64,000 bases of DNA from Viscum album (Eukaryota; Streptophyta; Magnoliopsida; Santalales; Viscaceae), in the NCBI GenBank assembly GCA_963277665.1, contig OY728137.1:1173190670-1173254669 (forward strand), read 5' to 3'. The position numbers and the translations under genes were made by a program. Each line of letters opens with the position of its first letter. Within the stretch, counting starts at the first letter, position 1. Under the pieces are notes generated by a model, which worked only from the letters and a program-made list of their open reading frames with translations, had not been told where the DNA came from and did not search any database. Below are positions 12,125 through 24,613 of this stretch, one piece after another.

Positions 12125-13562
12125 GACTTTTATGTGGCCTTTTTTACCTCTTATTTTTTTACATCAGTTATCATAATTAATAGTATGTTTAATATAAAAA
12201 TAATGTTTTTACTTTAATATTGTACAATTTTTGTCATATTTTGTATTAAAGTATTGAAACTGTGATCTTCTATTAAAATATTTCTATTATTGTTTATTTT
12301 AGTTATTTTTGAATAATTTAAAGTTAAATAATTAATGTTGCATTAACTACCAATTTCTTTTATTCCTGTTCTTTGGTTTAAATTACAGTTTTTCATTTCC
12401 ATTATTTTTATTCATTCATTATTTCATTTTAGGTTTTTAAAATTTATAATTCCAATTTGGTTTTTTTATTCTTCTATTCTATTTATTATTTATTTAATTT
12501 TTTTAAAATTAATAAAATCTTATTTTGTTTAACTGATTTTTTTTAATTCATTCTCTTATTCTATTGTTCCTTCTCATCCTCTACTCGACTCACCCACTAG
12601 TAGATATTATTGATCTACCGGTCCATCCCATTCCACCATTTTTGTACCTTCCCTGTTCAATCAATCCCTCACCAGATCTAAAAATTAGATATCCACCGAA
12701 CTAGATCCCACACAGCCCATCGGGGATGAGAAAAGACACCACCAACTGGAATAACCCAAAACTCATTGCCGCACCTGGATCTTGAATAAATATGGCCCAC
12801 CATTGATGAAATCAAAGAAACATAAGGCCAAATCGGCTGATGAATAAGGTTGAATACCCATAATCGATTGAAGATCCTAAACCAGACTCACTCCTCCACT
12901 TGATTCGAATGAAATCAGTCTCACACTGAATCAACAACCAGATGCGCCACCACCAACCACCCACTGTAAGAACACCCTAACATTGTGGGTGAACACTGGT
13001 GAATCCATAACATTATACGGCACCGTAAAAGGTTTTTGCCACCCTACCACTCTCATCTGAGACATCGTGTGCACCATGTTGCAGCTTCCTACTGAAGCCA
13101 CCCGAAGACCAATGATCCCTCCCTCCTCTTTGTTGAAACTGGACCCCCACCCTCTAGAAGACGAGTGCGGCTGGAGATAATAAGAAACAAAAATAATAAT
13201 ATATAATAATAAATTTAATAGTTATAATTATAATATTACTATATATATATGTAATAATAAATTATTAATAATAATAATAAATATCATATATATATTAATA
13301 ATAATAAGTACGTAAATACAAATATAAATATTTATATATTATGTACATACTAATACTAATTTAATTAAATTAAGTAATTTATATATATTTCTATTTTTAT
13401 AATAATATATATTGCTCGTATTTTTGACATTTCTGATTTATCACCGGTTAAGAGGATATCTAGAGGAGATCATGGGAACTATAGCGACATCACTCAGCAA
13501 TCACGGCCCTTGAACATTCCATGTGGGGAGCATCGGGTTGGGGGATCATGGTTGTTGTATGG
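12125..13562 (+). repeat. 3' LTR of element C, first part
   Basis: Homologous to 1774 to about 3755. It breaks at 13562, where the copia element E was inserted, and continues at 23571. Confidence 0.65.
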
Positions 13563-13567
13563 CTTAG

Positions 13568-15383
13568 TGTTGAAATAGTGGGTTCCCTAGACACAACTAT
13601 TCAGTGCTACAGATTACCATATCATGTATACAGTTACCTATACATGATTTCATCTTACCATTATAGTGTAGGCTTTTTCTACGTCCACTATTTAAATGGT
13701 AATGTCCAAATATTAATTGTCGTATCGAAAGGTTATAGCAGTTCCGAGACTATAATGAGAACTTCAAGATACTATGGAAGTAATATATGTTATATATTCT
13801 AGATACATCTTATTGAGTGGACACAATAGATGTTTGACTATCGGGTGATGGGGGCTCATAAGCATTGAGACTTCTTCTCATGATGTTCGCACTTGGTGAT
13901 CTCTAGTAGTGAGATCATAAGGACTGACCTGACAATAGAAACACCACATGTTTTTTGGTGTCATTGGATGTTCCTATCTACGATCATATGTGTAATGGTC
14001 TCCTGACTTGAGATCATTACCAATGCATGTCATTTGATTGCATACTTTGATGCAAGACGAAAACCATGGCAATGAAGTCGTGGTGAGGGAGTTTGTGTTG
14101 GGTGCGTCATTGGTGGCATGACATTTGTTAAATGGTCAAGAAAGGATTTGTCGCTTCTGGGTTATTGAAGTAATATATCTTAGATGGAAGTACCTTTATA
14201 AGACCATGGCCATGGAAGTCAAGGGTAAATCCAACCAGTTAAATCAACAAACAATAAAGCAAGATAAGGGCGATGACACGTGAGTGCGTCCTGCTTTATG
14301 TGATATTACTAACAAAGAGATTATATTACACAGTACGTGTTCGTAGATTGGTTGCCGCTGCTGTGACAATACTTATTTCTTTAGGGGTCATGATGGGTTG
14401 CTAGATCTCACTCTTGGTATGTGAATACTATTCACTGTTGTCGTGATAAGGGCCTAGAGGGTCACACACAATTGTGTATTCAAGAATCAGCCCTATTCAG
14501 TTGAATAGGAATTTTGGACATGGTGGGCCCCTCCACTGGGGTTCGAGATTTGTCCAAGGTTAAAAAATCACCAATTAAATAAATAAATTTATATTATTCA
14601 AGTTTAGAATAATAATAATTGAATTTATTTATTAAATGTATTTATGAGTTTTAAGTAAATACGTGAAAAATGTTTATTAACGAATGTTAAATTATTCAAG
14701 GTTCAATTAATATTTATGGGAGCGACGAGTCCAGTTGATGAATCAATTATTATTGTATAATATATTTTAATATATTACAAGTGAATGATAAAAATATTTA
14801 TGACTCGGATTAGTAGTCATAAAATGTCCTTGATAGTGTGTTAAGTATCCGGGGCCGGTGAGGCTATGCCAGGTATTTTAATTGAGCACTATAAATAGAA
14901 GAGGAGGGGCTTTTACAAAATATTGTTTATGGTGCTTCTCTCTCCTCTCCTCTCTCTCATAATCTAGAGAGAGAGGCTCTAGATCCAAGGATCTCGGATC
15001 GAGCACTCTCTCAAGCATCGGCAGCGAAGCGATGCAATGATTGTTGGAGCGTTGAAGGTGACGTCACAATTCTACACTAGCACCCGGATTACGATGAACG
15101 ACACTCCTGCAGATTTCTTGAAGCATGTGTGGATGATCTAGAGGATTTTGAGGTAGAATTCTTAGAGCAGTGATCGCCAACAACGAACAGACGTCGTGCG
15201 CAGCTTCGAAATTAAACCAATTATGTTTTACGGTTTATTTTGTGCTTAAAATACTTCACGCGGGATCCTCGGATTTGACTGGGCTTCCCTTCACGGACAT
15301 CGACAAGTTTACATCGATCGTCGGTGGAAATTTTTTAAAAAAATCACTTGTCTGGGGCTTCTGCTGCACGCCCGGTTCCAACA
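13568..15383 (+). repeat. 5' LTR of element E
   Basis: 1816 bp, TG...CA ends, closely matching 21742-23570 throughout. It contains a TATA box at 14890-14897 followed by a CT-rich stretch ('ctctctcctctcctctctct', about 14937-14957). Confidence 0.85.
14890..14897 (+). promoter_or_regulatory. TATA box of the element E LTR
   Basis: TATAAATA in the context 'cactataaatagaag', kept in the other LTR at 23082-23089. A CT-rich stretch beginning about 45 bases downstream is typical of an LTR start region. Confidence 0.6.
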
Positions 15384-15385
15384 AG

Positions 15386-15397
15386 TGGTATTAGTGG
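15386..15397 (+). other. Primer binding site of element E
   Basis: 'TGGTATTAGTGG' two bases after the LTR end resembles the initiator tRNA-Met site TGGTATCAGAGC with changes. Confidence 0.6.
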
Positions 15398-15859
15398 GAG
15401 CACGTGTCAATTTTAAGCCAAGAAAAACTAAATTTGCATTAATTAATGAAGAGGGTGTCGATACGGTCCCAACGTCGCAGACCGCATTTTAATTCGATAT
15501 CGGATGACCATTTTGCGGTCATCCGAAGTTTTATGTTCAAATTAAAACCAGTAGTTTAATAAGGTTCTAAATTGATGAATCAATTTTATCTAAATCGGTT
15601 TACACCGGAATAGTATTTTCCGGTGAGTACTATTAATTATTATTGGTATAATAATTCTATTATAATAATAATAGTTTATTTATAATAATAATTTTATTAT
15701 TATATTATTATATTATAATAATATTTAATTATTATAATTTTTTAAATTTTATAGTCTAAATATAGACTTATCAAAGAGAGGGGAGACATGCTTTCCAGGT
15801 CTCCAACTTTTTTTAAAAAAAAGGAATAAAAGACTTAATACTTTTAAGTCTTGTAAAAA

Positions 15860-16720
15860 TAAATAAATAAAGTGGGGCGATTGGAACCATATTCACCACG
15901 CGATGGCCCCACCGGCTGCCTCCTTCCTGCTTGCTCCATGCAGCAGGCACCGCCGCACCAGCCAAGCGCTACACCAGGTCCAGTCGGCACCCCAACACCC
16001 CGGCGGCTCCCTCTTGGTACCCGCCTCCTACAGCGCGCAGGCACCCCGCTTCAGTAGGCCTTCCTGGTGTTCCCTTCCGTATGGAGTGCGCATCACCCCG
16101 GGACCTTAGGCACCTCCTCCTTGCTGCAGCGGTTGCTCCGTCCCGTACCCAGCACCTCCCCGAGATACTCCCTCACCAGGCGCACCCTACCACTCAGCAA
16201 ACCTCAGCCAGCTCCTCTCCTTCCCTACAGAGGCAAGCTGCGAAAACCAGGTGAACCAGGCCACCTATCCTCTCCAGGCGCAGCGCCTCATGCAGACGTC
16301 AACCGCTTACTTCGGCCTCCTCCCCACCGCACTAGACCTCCCCATACAGCGCGCTGCTAGCCCGCCCAGCCCGTCGGACCGCCTGGCAGTAGCCATCCTG
16401 GCCAACCCCTCTCCCAGGCCGCGCCCCGCACCACCAGGCCGGCAAACCAGCAGGCGCCTGTGCCGCACCCATCCTGGCACCATAGCCTGGCCGAAGGACC
16501 CCTGCTCCTAGCTAGTCTGGCTCCAGGCCACCTGGTTGCCAGCGGACCGACTCCTCCCTTCTCCTATGAGGTTCATCTAGTTACTGAATTAGACACTGGC
16601 AGAACCAAACCCGCGAGCTTCCCCCGCTGTCGCGCGACCCGGGATGGGTCTACGCATGTCTGGCCCGACCTGCACCGACCTGATCGGGGTTTGCAGGGCC
16701 CGATTATTTTAAATTAATCA
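15860..16720 (+). other. GC-rich island in the leader of element E
   Basis: About 860 bases, strikingly rich in G and C, lie between very AT-rich flanks (15640-15760 'ataataata' runs; 16720-16960 'ttaattaaatt' runs). The + strand shows overlapping open frames in all three phases (for example 15931-16254 and 16067-16360) rich in Pro, Ala, Ser and Arg, with no frame dominating. That is what a low-stop GC-rich sequence gives by chance. I recognise no domain. It may be a captured host fragment or a structured leader of the element. It is not claimed as a gene. Confidence 0.5.
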
Positions 16721-17660
16721 AAAGTTGATTAAAACAAATAATTTAATTACAGATGATAATTAAATTAATTAAATATTAATTTTTGGTTTAAAAGGTCCAG
16801 CCGCGTAATTAATTTAATTTGTTGATTAATTAAATTAGTTAATTAATTTAATTTTAGTTTTAAAATTAAATTAATTAAATGGGACCAAACCGTAATATTT
16901 GTTGAATTAAAATTAGAGTCAAATTTTAATTCAATAAAAATCACCTCAGAAATTATTTTAATGCAAGTTTAATTTTTATTCTGCCTTTTTAATATACGCG
17001 AGTTTAATGCGTATATTGATCATGAGCTAGAGACTGGCTAATGCTTGTCTAGTTCATTTCATTTAATTAATTATTTGTTTTATTTATTTAATTATTGCAT
17101 GTGGTTTTGTAATAATTATTTTAATTAAATAAAAGATGATTTGCGTGTCGTCTCAAATGTCATTATATGTATAAGGGCTTGCACACCCATTCTTAGAGAT
17201 GTAATTTTATACCCTGATACCCCCTCACCTGTGTGCGGGTACAATTGTATAATGACGAGACGATCGTTGATGCACTTCGTGCCGAGTGACGGCGACGCAC
17301 CTGACAATAGTTGGATGCATTGGATGAGCATACAGTGCTATTCAAGTTGCAAGCCACACGACTAGAGGTACTTACCCATAGGGTTACAGTTGGTCCATTA
17401 TTCACTCAACAGACCAGCCAATAGTATCGGCTCATGATCAGGTGTTCATTTTGTTTTGCATGGTTTATTATTTTTGTGAATTTGTAGCTTATTACGTGAT
17501 CACATAGAATAATAATAAACAAGTATGCAAGATAAAATGAACATGTGGCGCGATAGAATTTTTATTTCTTCCATGATCAGTTGTGAGTGTGATCACATAG
17601 TACGTGCTTATAAAAATAGAAAATGATTTCTTTAGACACATTAAAAATAATAAAACTCTC
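16721..17660 (+). other. AT-rich leader of element E
   Basis: 'aattaattaaatt' runs up to about 17130, then a more mixed segment (17140-17420). No protein motif is seen, and the short overlapping frames on both strands at 17125-17405 look like chance. Confidence 0.4.
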
Positions 17661-20600
17661 AAAGATATATTAAGTCATAACCACCATCTGTCATTCAAAT
17701 TTGGACAAAACCAGCTGTTTGAGGTGTCAGTCATGCCATAGCTGAGGGTGCCTCTTACTACTGGGGAGTTCTTATAAGAATGATGGGTTGACTTAACTAA
17801 AATTTCAGCCAAGAAATAGCCATATCTAGGTTGTTGTAATTTTAGGGGCAAAAATTTAGTAAATCAAGTTCTAATTTCAAGAAGCTGGGACTTCACTCAA
17901 TGGATCAAGGAACCGCAAGTTAAAGTGGTTGGCTAGCCAAAAACCCACCTAGAACCCTCCAAGTAGTGGCGTAGCCATATATTGTAGACTATGAGGGGTG
18001 GTTTTGCGCTCCTTGCCACTAGAATACTCTAATGATAGAGTATTCTGATTCTAGTACAGAGAGTTCCTAGAATATGATAAAATAGTCGGAGACATTACAT
18101 GATTTAACTAATTAATAAAAAATGTATAAAATGGTAATCAGATAAAAGGAACTCATCTGCTAAAATTCATTTATGTAGAAAAATAGAAAGTTATACCACA
18201 AGTTTAAACTGCGATACATATTGGACAAAGTAAATATCCACACTAACAAGAGTATACATGAATAGTACATGCATGTGCGCATAGTACTATGATAAAGAAA
18301 ACTCAAGGTGTCAGTGTCCCCAACACTGTTTGACTACCTTAAGAAGCGAGAGTGAAAATGCTTACAGGAGACTAATTTACAAAGAATATGATCGTTATAT
18401 CATTATTCTTTCATCAATGTCCGGTGTCAGTTGTGGTGGCTACACCAGGACATGGATGATATAACATGAAGTCTCATCTCTGGGATGTTTTCAAGGAGAA
18501 AGAGAAGTAATGATATGAATAAGGCAATAGTTTACACCGGCATGTGTAAATTGAAAGATTGATCATGATCTTTAGATGGATCCCTTTCCCATATCATTTC
18601 CATCCCATTACTCAAGTTTCATTTTAAGACACGAAATGAAAAATTATCATGTTAACACTTCATTACCATTCCAGGTAAGGTTCTCCAAGTGAATAAGAAT
18701 TCAAAGATGGTTTTATCTTTAATTATGATGGCGAATAAATTGAAAGTCAATGTGGAAACGTCAAAGGCATTTAATTCTAATGAAACATTCGCGACGTCCT
18801 TTAATTAGTGAGGTATTAACAAAGGTTATTTCATTTCATATTATAAAATAAAAAATAGAAGTTTAATTGCAATAACCTGATTAAAAGGAGAAAGTTTCTG
18901 CTTCTACATTAGGTGTATTCATCAATGTAATGTTACCCTTTTACTACTTGGGTATTAAATACACTATGCTGGTGACATATGTGTATTCTAATATGATAAC
19001 CAAGTTAGTATAGAAAGCTTACTAGAAGTTAGGTGTAGCCTCCATGTGGCTACGAAAGGGTGATACCTAGGCCAATGTTGAGAAGTATATGACTTCTTAA
19101 TTTCCAAGTGAAATATTAATGTTGAAATAATATTTATTATAACCACAAACATTAATCTCATGTGTCCTTGGATGCAAGGAGACATTCTTTCAGGTTCTGG
19201 AATGAATGTTTTTTTTGGTAAACTCAATCACTAGTTCAGTGATACATGAATCATAGGCAATTAGTGATGAATATAAATGTAAGACTTATACCCAGTTGCG
19301 AAAAGATAATTCTTTTTCAAGTAATATAAAATTGGACATCATACCAAGTATGGTATTTAGACTTGGCACATCTAAATACTTTTGGTATTATCGACGTCAT
19401 TAGTTTGGAAAAATGAGCCTTTAGAAATAAAGGTATGTCACAAAGCTTTTGGAAATAGTTCGACGACTAAGTGTGAACTATTCCAGGTATAATCTAGAGT
19501 TATATATACTACATAAGATTCCTTTAAGTAATTAAGGAATAATAAATTAAATTATATGAATGGTTAGGAGATATGAGTTGCTTTGGGTTGGGATACCGAA
19601 GAATATCTCGACTGAGCATTCATCAATCATGATAATGTAGCATGGAGTAATTTCTTAATGCGCATTACCTTATCAACATCATGACATTGATGTTAATGAG
19701 GAGCATTGATTATGAAGTCTTACATATCAACATTGATAAATATACATTTAGCGTGGAGAAATTTATAAACACGTGTGTTATACATCAAAATTTTGATGTA
19801 CATAATATTAATGTTGAAACTTGCAGAAACCTCCATTATATTTTATGAAATGCTTTGAAAATAATGGCGATATCCCACAACTATAGGCCAACTATAATGA
19901 AAAATGGATATCATACGTGTCATAGTATGATGATAAACCCATTATGTCATAAGGATATGTGTTTGGATACAAATAATTTATTAGGACATAAACAAACTTG
20001 CATCAAGAAAAACACATTGTGCATTTAGTATAATAATCCTAACAGTTTCTTAGGATATTACAAAAATCCCTATCATAGAAAACATATAGTCAAGTTATAG
20101 ACTGTATTTCTATAAGAGGGTGCACATCTCTATTAGATATAGTGGGAGCTATATTGACTCGTGTTTAGTCAATGCTCAAAATTCACAAATAGTTTCCATA
20201 GGAACTAGTTCCATAAGTGCATGTGGAACAAATTATGTTCCAGAGACACATACTGCCTAGGAAGGATAAAACCGTGGTGATGGTTTTTATATTCACCACA
20301 GTTTGTGATCTATTATTCAATATGAATAATATTTCCTACAAGTAGTATATGGATATTAGCTAAAATTGATAAGACCAACAAAAATTCAATTAATGGATTC
20401 CATGTATCAAGTGAGAAGGGGTTTATTATTTTGAATACTGTGGTGGGTATTCAACTGAGTTGATAAAAGGGTGGTACAAGTGTAGTACTAATAAGGCTCG
20501 ATTGGTTTCACCAAGTTTTTATGCCTAAATTTGTTAGAATTTTACTTATCATACCTAATATCTATGATCAAATTATTAAGCATTGGATGTCATGACCACA

Positions 20601-21730
20601 AATCTTGGATGGTGTCTATACGACACAACATAAAGGGATGGTCACATCTCAGAATTCTAATAAAGGTTACAAGTTACTGAAATCTAGTTTAGGATTAAAT
20701 TAAGCAACATGATCATAGAATATAAATTTTCTACAAATGATTTCCATGTGTCTACGAGAGGTTAGTGGGAGTGTCAATGTTTTCCAAGTAATGTATGTTC
20801 GGTAACATATGGAAAACAGACATTGGTATCACAGTTAGTTAAGAACAAAATGAAATTTATTCTCTAATTATTGACTTAAAGTATCAAACCTAAGTTCTAG
20901 GGAACATGATCTACTAAGGTAGATCTATAGGTTTCTTGGTCCTAGTCAATCATACATATAGTGATATTGTATTGAAAAATACATGTTGGAATAATTCAAG
21001 AGATGAGTTGTTGCCTATGTCACAGGTCATAATCTCCCCATGTTTACCTGTCCACAACATGGAAAGAGATAAACATGGTGAGTTAAAATCCATATGTCGA
21101 TGCAATGGATCCATCATGCATTCCATAATATTTACAAGAAACGATATTTCCAAGGTATATTTTAGAGTAGGTAAATATCAATTATATCTAGGAGCACTGC
21201 AAGGGATGAAGTCAGAACTATCTAATTATACTTTGGCATGTACAAAAGATATGTACCTGGTAAGTGGAGAAGAAAGGATACTAGTTTTGGGGATATAAAA
21301 TAATCTTCCATAGATCAAGTGATCTACTATCGCATTTAGGCTAAAGATGGTAGGCGAATCAAGCTCATATCAGCCATTGGTGACCATACCGACAAGACCG
21401 AGTACATTGCAGATTCTGAGGCAGCTAAGAAGAAGTTAAATGCAATGATTTTTTCTAGTTCTTGGATTTTCACCTGGTGAGAAAAGTATTATCATAATGT
21501 AGATTATGATATTCTTACTAGCCAAGATTTCAAGTTATGACAGTTTAAAAAAGGGATATACTCGGGATACTATCTCTAAAGAAGTTTTACTCTAAGAGAT
21601 GAGGTTACAATAGCAGAATTTCTACGTGATGAAACCATGGCGGACCCACTAGAAAAATCCATAGCTCAGCAGAAACATGATAGTCATCATGTGAGTAGCT
21701 AACAAGTTTGGTTAGCAAGTTGGCTCTAGT
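17661..21730 (+). pseudogene. Copia Gag-Pol remnant of element E (RT and RNase H recognisable)
   Basis: The first part (to about 20440) is too decayed to assign, but should hold gag, protease and integrase. RT is seen from about 20470: WYKCSTNKARLVSPSF (usual 'DGSIDKYKARLVAQGF'), then LDGVYTTQHKGMV and YKLLKSSLGLN (usual 'LDEEIYM.QPEGF' and 'CKLLKSLYGLKQ'). The 20936-21298 frame carries the RT to RNase H linker: MSQ...NMERDKH...GSIMHSIIFTRNDIS (usual 'GSIMYAM.CTRPDIS'), and then CTKDMYLVSG (usual 'TKDMFLVYGG'). RNase H follows with KTEYIADSEAAKK at about 21398 (usual 'EAEYIAASEAAKE') and ETMADPLEKSIAQQKHDSHH near 21635 (usual 'NIADPLTKPL.Q..HD.H'). This arrangement is typical of the Tork/TAR group. 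Many stops are present, and no intact catalytic box was found. Confidence 0.75.
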
Positions 21731-21741
21731 GAAAGTGTGAG

Positions 21742-23570
21742 TGTTGAAATAGTGTGTTCCCTAGACCCAACTATTCAGTGTTATATATTACCATATCATG
21801 TATAAAGTTATCTACACATGATGTCATCATACCATTATAGTGTAGGATTTTCTACACCCACTATTTAAATGGTAATGTCCAAAGATTAATTGTCGTATCG
21901 AAAGGTTATAGCAGTTCTAAGGATATAATGAGAACCTCAAGATACTATGACATTAATATTAAAAATACGTTCTATAGTCTGGATACATCTTACTGATTGG
22001 ACGCATTAGATGTTTGACTATGAGGTTCTGGGGGCTCATAAGCATTGAGATTTCTTCTCATGATGTTCACGCTTGGTGATCTCTAGTAGTGATATCATGA
22101 GGAATGACCCGCCAATAGAAACACCACATGTTTAAGGTGTCATTGGATGTTCCTATCTATGATCATGTGTAATGGTCTCCTAACTTGAGACCATTACCAA
22201 TGCATGTCATTTGATTATGTACTTTGATGAAAGATGAAAACCAGGGCAGTGAAGGCATGGTGAGGAAGTTTTTGATGGGTGTGTCATTGGTGGCATGACA
22301 TTGGTTGAATGGTCAAGAAAGGAGTTGCCGCTTCCGGGTTATGGAAGTAATATATCTCAGGCCATGTTGATATGGATGGAAGTAACTTTATAAGACCATG
22401 GTCATGGAGTTCAAGGGTGAATCCATCCAATTAAATCAATAAACAATAAAGCAAGATAATGGTGATGACACGTGAGTGCATCTTGCTTTATGTGATATTA
22501 CTAACAAAGAGATTATATTACGTAGTACGTCTTCGTAGGTAGGTTGTCGCTATTGTGACAAACCTTATTTATTCAGAGGCCATGATGGGTTTCTAGATAC
22601 CACTCTTGGTTTGTAAATACTATTCACTACTGTCGAGATAAGGTCCTAGAGGGTCACACATAATAGCGTACTCAAGAATCTGCTCTATTTGGTTGAAAAA
22701 GAGTTTTGTACATGGTGGGCCCCACCACTGGGGTCTGAGATTTTTCTAAGGTTAAATGATCACCAATGAAATAAATAAATTCATATTATTTAAGTTTAGA
22801 ATAATGATAATTGAATTTATTTATTAAATGTATTTATGAGTTTTAAGTAAATACATGAAAAATATTAATTGATGAATATTAAATTATTTGAGGTTCAATT
22901 AATATTTATGGGAGTGACAAGTCGAGTTTATGACTCAATTATTATCATGTAATACATTTTAATATATTAAAAATGAATGATAATAATATTTATGACTCAG
23001 ATTAGTAGTCATAAAATGTCATTGATAGTACGTTAAGTATTCGGGGTCGGTGAGGCTATACTAGGTATTTTAATTGAGCACTATAAATAGAAGAGAAGGG
23101 AATTTTTCAAAATACTATTCATGGTGCTTCTCCCTCTTCTCCTTTCACCCATGATATAGAGAGAGAGACTTTGGATCCAATGAGCTCGGATCAAGCACTC
23201 TCTCAAGCATCGGCAGCGAAGCGATGCAATGATCGTTGGAGCGTTGAAGGGGACGTCACAATTCCATGCTAGCAACTGGATTACGATGAACGATGCTCCT
23301 ACAAATTTATTGAAGAATGTGTGGACGATCTAGAGGAGTTTGATGTCGAATTCTTTGAGCAGCGATTGCCAATGATGAGCAGACATCATGAACAGCTTTG
23401 AAATTAAATCAGCTATGTTTTAGGGTTTATTTTGTGCTTAAAATCCTTCACACATGATCCTCGGCTTTGATCATGTTTCCCTTCACTGACATCGACAAGT
23501 TTACATCGATCGTCGGTGGAATTTAAAAAAACACTTGTTTGGGGCTTCCACTACACACCCGGTTCCAACA
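21742..23570 (+). repeat. 3' LTR of element E
   Basis: 1829 bp. It starts TGTTGAAATAGTGTG and ends GGTTCCAACA. The TATA box TATAAATA at 23082-23089 is in the same place as in the 5' copy. It is preceded by a degraded purine tract 'agtgaaagtgtgag'. Confidence 0.85.
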
Positions 23571-24613
23571 CTTGGTGCTTCAAGAAGTTGAGCATTCTAT
23601 TGGAAGGGGCTTGTGCTCTGGTCATCGTTCAGGAGTGAGATACACAGTGAATGTTCCATGTGGAAGCTAGGATTTTCTTGTAGAGTTGTGACCATGAGAT
23701 CGAGGAAGGGATTGGTAAAAAAATCATTTCAATAAGAGAAGAAGAATCTAGAAGAATAAGGGGTGAAATGATTACTCTATTCACTCCAGATCCATCCTAC
23801 CCCTAGATTATTATCCATCATTCCCATCAAGATACATAGAATAGAGAGGAGACAACCATGCTGGGAGCAAGAATCAGAACCAGAGCTAGAGGAGGGGAGT
23901 AATCACACTAGAGATGCTTACTCATCCCTTTTCTCTCATTCTTTTCATTTCTATTTTCATTAGTATGAGTAACTAAAATTCTTAGGGGAATCAATATGGG
24001 AAGAAATGATTATCCATTTATCCATTCTGCTTTTGTTAAAACATTTTTTCAGTGCATTTTTTAGTTCATTGATCATTTTTGTTTTATTATGAGAATAATT
24101 TTTCACTATCCATGAATTGACAGGGGAGGGTAGTGATTTAATTTCACCTTGGATAATTGATTGAAGTAAAAAAATTGGAAAAGGTAAATGCATCTCTTCT
24201 CCAAAATAAAAAAGATTAATTCAAAAGTTGTGATCGAAAGATCAAGGCCTAAGAAGGTTCACCGAACTATGAAAGTTCACTAAAGTGATAGCTCAGTGAA
24301 TCTCCACATTTTCTCAATCGTAGAATGATTAAATTAATTTGAGTATAATAAGAGAATATCTTTTTATCAGTTCAAAATATCTTGATGACCTTAAATTCAT
24401 CCATTGTTTTTTCTCTATTTGTAGTTCATCCTAATCTATTTCTATCTCACATTTTATTTTCATTTCTTTTATTTATTATTATTATTATTTATTATTTTAA
24501 TTTTTATTGGTATATAAAATCATTAATCCTTCTATATGGTTTAACCCTTCATACCACAATACTAGAGTAAGTAGGTTATAAATATTTTCACGAGTCCAGT
24601 GACCATGCTGTCA
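23571..24613 (+). repeat. 3' LTR of element C, second part
   Basis: Continues the match to the left LTR of C, from 'ggtgcttcaagaa' (left copy about 3756) through 'gttataaatatttt...gagtcca' (left copy about 4695-4725). It ends near 24613, where element B's LTR resumes. Confidence 0.65.

Larger units (their letters stand above)
13568..23570 (+). mobile_element. Element E: TAR/Tork-type Ty1/copia retrotransposon
   Basis: A full-length structure of about 10 kb. The two LTRs, 13568-15383 and 21742-23570, both start TGTTGAAATAGTG and end GGTTCCAACA. The element is flanked by a near-perfect 5-bp target duplication (cttag at 13563-13567, cttgg at 23571-23575). The homologous uninterrupted LTR copy of element C reads 'atggcttggatcttcaaga' at 3752, confirming the empty site. 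Primer site, RT and RNase H remnants lie in the expected copia order. Coding is destroyed by stops, so it is inactive. Confidence 0.85.
1774..24613 (+). mobile_element. Element C: Tat/Athila-type Ty3/gypsy element lacking RT and integrase
   Basis: Long direct repeats of about 2.5-3 kb flank an interior of about 7.4 kb. The left repeat is 1774-4740. The right repeat is split by a younger copia insertion into 12125-13562 and 23571-24613. The plus orientation follows from a tRNA-Asp-type primer site at 4746, then gag and protease remnants, and a purine tract 'gtgtggggga' just before the right LTR. I found no RT, RNase H or integrase motif anywhere between 7100 and 12125, so the element looks non-autonomous or internally rearranged. 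The exact LTR start (1774 or 1782) and target duplication could not be settled by eye. Confidence 0.7.

Noticed and set aside
15386..15397. tRNA gene fragments at primer sites
   Set aside because: Only the short tRNA 3'-end complement is present (also at 30021, 4746 and 51102); no cloverleaf or internal promoter boxes are seen.
15931..16717. Overlapping Pro/Ala-rich frames as a host gene
   Set aside because: Open frames occur in all three phases, as expected from GC-rich sequence with few stops. No domain, start context or intron pattern supports a gene.
20936..21298. 120-codon frame as a separate gene
   Set aside because: Its residues match the linker between RT and RNase H of copia Pol, so it is a piece of element E.
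1774..24613. Target duplication for element C
   Set aside because: Candidates such as 'aatgg' and 'gtgac' do not match, and the LTR start is uncertain by about 10 bases.
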